NCBI GenBank assembly: GCA_015698305.1
Contig: CP048620.1
Span: forward strand, 584,557-648,556
Source: Candidatus Nitrohelix vancouverensis
GTDB lineage: Bacteria > Nitrospinota > Nitrospinia > Nitrospinales > VA-1
Reading direction: 5' to 3'
DNA: 64,000 nt
The position numbers and the translations under genes were made by a program. A model generated the notes under the pieces. It was given only the letters and a program-made list of their open reading frames with translations. It had not been told where the DNA came from and did no database searches. The first letter of the stretch is position 1. Every line of letters starts with the position of its first letter. This document shows positions 62,028 to 64,000 of this stretch, piece by piece.

Positions 62028-63305
62028 TTAGAACGCACCGACGTTTTCTTCAGGTCGTACATAGAAAGGCTCTTCAACCGTAACGCGGATGATTTCTTTG
62101 CCCTTCCTGTTGAACCCGATGACCGTGTCGTTGAACATCTCAAACTTCTTGCCATGAACGTTCGTCTCGAAAATTTTCGGACCTGGCTCACGTTTCCATT
62201 TGAAGATGATTCTCTGCGTCGTGCGGAACAACTGCAATACGCCCAACAGGTCTCGATCCGGCACCATGTACTGGTCGATGGAATGATCCACACCCGGACC
62301 AAACATCTGTTGCGAGTACGCGCGCGGGACGTGACGCGACGGAATATAATATCCGTTCGGCTCCGTGCCCAGTTGCGGGTACAACGGCAACGCAACTTTG
62401 CGGTCGCGGATCAGATAATACTGTGGATTATCCGGATCATGCGCCCACTCGCCATTGCTGCCGATTTTCACCAGACCCTGAAGACGAATCTTGCCTACGC
62501 AAGCCGCCATACAACGCGTCTCCATCTGGTCGCCTTCCGTCAGCGGGTCAAGACCTTCGATGCGCGGGTAACAAGCGATACATTTTTCAGAAATACGCGT
62601 CGTGCCTCGGAACATCGGCTTCTTGTAAGGACACTGCTCTACGCACTTCTTGTAACCGCGGCAGCGGCTCTGGTCGATCAATACGATACCGTCTTCCTGA
62701 CGCTTGTAGATCGCTTTACGCGGACAAGCGGCCAGACAGCCCGGATACGTGCAGTGATTACAGATTCTCTGCAGGTAGAAAAACCAGATTTTATGCTCAG
62801 GCAATACCGACTTCGTGCCGTTGTCGCCGCCGAACGTTCCTTCACGCGATTGCGTGAACTCTCGTCCATGTGCGGTGTCTTCGCCGAAGTTCGGGAATCG
62901 CCATTCTTCGTCTGTCGGTACGTAACCGATCGCCTGCTGGTTCAGACCGATTTTTGCCGGCGCTTCGAAAATCGTTACGCCTTCATAAACGCCGTGGATC
63001 GCCTTGTTAGACGTCTTACGTACGTTCCATACGTTCTGACCCGGATTCGACTGCTCCAGCATCTTCAGGATCTTCCAATCCCAAAACTGCGGGTAACCGC
63101 CGTAAGGCTTCGTTTCTACGTTGTTCCACCACATGTACTCCTGACCCTTCGAGAAGGTCCAGGTTGACTTATGAGCCATTGTGCAGGTTTGGCACGCAAT
63201 ACAGCGGTTCGTGTTGAATACGAAGGTGAACTGTTCTTTCGGATGTTTCTCTTCGTAGACATACGTCGCTTTGCGACCTAACTGCCAGTTATAGACCTCA
63301 GGCAT
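62028..63305 (-). CDS. nxrB: Nitrite oxidoreductase iron-sulfur (beta) subunit
   Basis: 425 residues. Four cysteine clusters hold the 3Fe/4Fe-4S centres: RCIACQTCTMAHKSTW, RICNHCTYPGCLAACPRKAI, SRCRGYKKCVEQCPYKKPMF and EKCIACYPRIEG with RCMAACVGKIR. This is the NarH/NxrB type of the type II DMSO reductase family. It relays electrons from the molybdenum subunit. The strong GGGAGGAAGTATA ribosome site suits a very abundant protein. It lies between nxrA and the NxrC-like gene. Confidence 0.94.
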   Translation of the reverse strand: MPEVYNWQLGRKATYVYEEKHPKEQFTFVFNTNRCIACQTCTMAHKSTWTFSKGQEYMWWNNVETKPYGGYPQFWDWKILKMLEQSNPGQNVWNVRKTSNKAIHGVYEGVTIFEAPAKIGLNQQAIGYVPTDEEWRFPNFGEDTAHGREFTQSREGTFGGDNGTKSVLPEHKIWFFYLQRICNHCTYPGCLAACPRKAIYKRQEDGIVLIDQSRCRGYKKCVEQCPYKKPMFRGTTRISEKCIACYPRIEGLDPLTEGDQMETRCMAACVGKIRLQGLVKIGSNGEWAHDPDNPQYYLIRDRKVALPLYPQLGTEPNGYYIPSRHVPRAYSQQMFGPGVDHSIDQYMVPDRDLLGVLQLFRTTQRIIFKWKREPGPKIFETNVHGKKFEMFNDTVIGFNRKGKEIIRVTVEEPFYVRPEENVGAF

Positions 63306-63356
63306 TATACTTCCTCCCTAAACTTGTTTAAGGTTAGTTTATCTTAAAGTTAAGAC

Positions 63357-63380
63357 CGGGGGTCCCACAAGGGACCCCCG
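63357..63380 (-). other. Strong GC hairpin between nxrA and nxrB
   Basis: CGGGGGTCCC and GGGACCCCCG form a perfect 10-bp stem with an ACAA loop, starting nine bases after the nxrA stop. No T-tract follows. It probably protects the nxrA mRNA end or tunes downstream expression. Confidence 0.75.
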
Positions 63381-63388
63381 AATCCCAC

Positions 63389-64000
63389 TTAGATCTTCAC
63401 ACGGACATACTGACCAGCAAGGTACATCTCCGCAAAACGATCTTTCAACGGAGACTCTGGAGTGTAGCCGGTTCGGACCGGTTCCCACAGGCCCTTACCA
63501 TGCAATCCACCGTCTTCCGCTTTCGAAAATTTAACCAAAGTTTCCTTCGGCACTGCGTTTACTGCATGGTTATCTGCTTCGTAACCGTGCATAAACTTCA
63601 TTTTCGATTTCGCTTTATGGAACAAGCTGTCCGTCTGTTGCATCGGCATCAACCATGAACGCGTGATCGATTGCTGTCCGCCGTATCGGAAGTTGGATTG
63701 ATACGGAGTCGTCATCGACATCGCGCGACCGTCAGGTCGTTCTTCATGCGCTTTAACCGATCGCTCCGTAGACTGCCACGTTGCATGTTTCATCATCGTG
63801 GTGTGGTACGGATAAGATGGGTTGTATTTCGCGCGAAGCATCAGGCGGGCGACTTTGTAGCGCGGATCCGAAGGTTTCCAACCCATGTAAGGTCGGTCAG
63901 CCGGGTTCGCGTCACAATACACATAGTCACCGTCGTTGATACCAAGGTCCTTACACAAGAACGGGTTCATATGAACCTGCCATTCACCAACACCCGGTGA
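63389..64000 (-). CDS. nxrA: Nitrite oxidoreductase molybdopterin (alpha) subunit, C-terminal part
   Basis: 204 codons up to the window edge; the frame stays open, so this is the C-terminus only of a subunit of roughly 1100 residues. The visible part is the molybdopterin dinucleotide-binding domain: EWQVHMNPFLCKDLGINDGD, YVYCDANPADRPYMGW and RSWLMPMQQTDSLFHKAK. It oxidises nitrite to nitrate at a molybdenum site. The internal ATG at 63968-63970 should not be taken as the start. Confidence 0.9.
   Translation of the reverse strand, partial: SPGVGEWQVHMNPFLCKDLGINDGDYVYCDANPADRPYMGWKPSDPRYKVARLMLRAKYNPSYPYHTTMMKHATWQSTERSVKAHEERPDGRAMSMTTPYQSNFRYGGQQSITRSWLMPMQQTDSLFHKAKSKMKFMHGYEADNHAVNAVPKETLVKFSKAEDGGLHGKGLWEPVRTGYTPESPLKDRFAEMYLAGQYVRVKI

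Noticed and set aside
61986-63167. Plus-strand open frame of 393 codons
   Set aside because: It is antisense to nxrB, shows no recognisable domain, and is explained by the codon pattern of nxrB.

Overview
The window reads as chromosome of a Gram-negative, flagellated nitrite-oxidising bacterium, most likely of the phylum Nitrospinota (Nitrospina and relatives). This is an inference from gene content. The right edge carries a nitrite oxidoreductase locus (C-terminus of nxrA, nxrB and a putative exported gamma/NxrC-like subunit). There is also a proteasome operon of the UBact (Pup-like) type, which is reported from Nitrospinae and a few other Gram-negative phyla, and LPS-type secretion features such as FlgH/FlgI rings.

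Layout. 1-9.7 kb: metabolic and surface genes (NIF3-like protein, NADP-glutamate dehydrogenase, a sensor-less hybrid histidine kinase, an exported leucine-rich-repeat protein beside an exported SUMF1-domain protein, two GT-C glycosyltransferases). 9.7-20.5 kb: leuC/leuD-type dehydratase, a radical SAM/SPASM protein, an SLC13 transporter plus rhodanese, a membrane protein-histidine ammonia-lyase-methyltransferase operon, tyrS and a lipoprotein. 20.7-24.7 kb: the conserved rpmH-rnpA-yidD-yidC-mnmE cluster. 24.9-32 kb: a sigma-54 activator without a receiver domain, then flagellin, fliD, chaperone-like and small flagella-associated genes. 32.2-37 kb: aroDE, a small thiol-redox protein, a cytochrome P460, a Cys-rich MarR regulator and a nucleotidyltransferase-like protein. 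37.3-43.6 kb: arc/mpa-dop-ubact-prcB-prcA-pafA, ended by a clear terminator. 43.7-48.5 kb: HIT protein, nadA, a large coiled-coil/TPR protein and a receiver-kinase. 48.6-58.1 kb: a minus-strand flagellar operon flgF-G-A-H-(two extra lipoproteins)-I-J-N-K-L behind a good sigma-54 promoter. 58.4-60.6 kb: rhodanese and a B12-type RiPP-maturation radical SAM enzyme. 60.9-64 kb: nxr genes, with strong hairpins in both intercistronic gaps.

How the parts fit. The sigma-54 activator and the sigma-54 promoter before flgF, together with sigma-28-like promoters near flagellin/fliD, fit the usual tiered flagellar control. The proteasome operon is complete: ligase, deamidase/depupylase, modifier, alpha and beta subunits and ATPase, with start/stop overlaps at several junctions. 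Its modifier ends in Gln, so it would need deamidation, and its ATPase lacks the usual C-terminal Gln-Tyr-Leu docking tail.

Less explained structure includes: short tandem duplications of gene 3' ends whose coding differences are synonymous; a 17-bp sequence containing a 16-bp palindrome shared by the rpmH and activator promoters; facing sigma-28-like promoters at 28.0-28.2 kb; and EF-hand-like calcium loops inside FliD.
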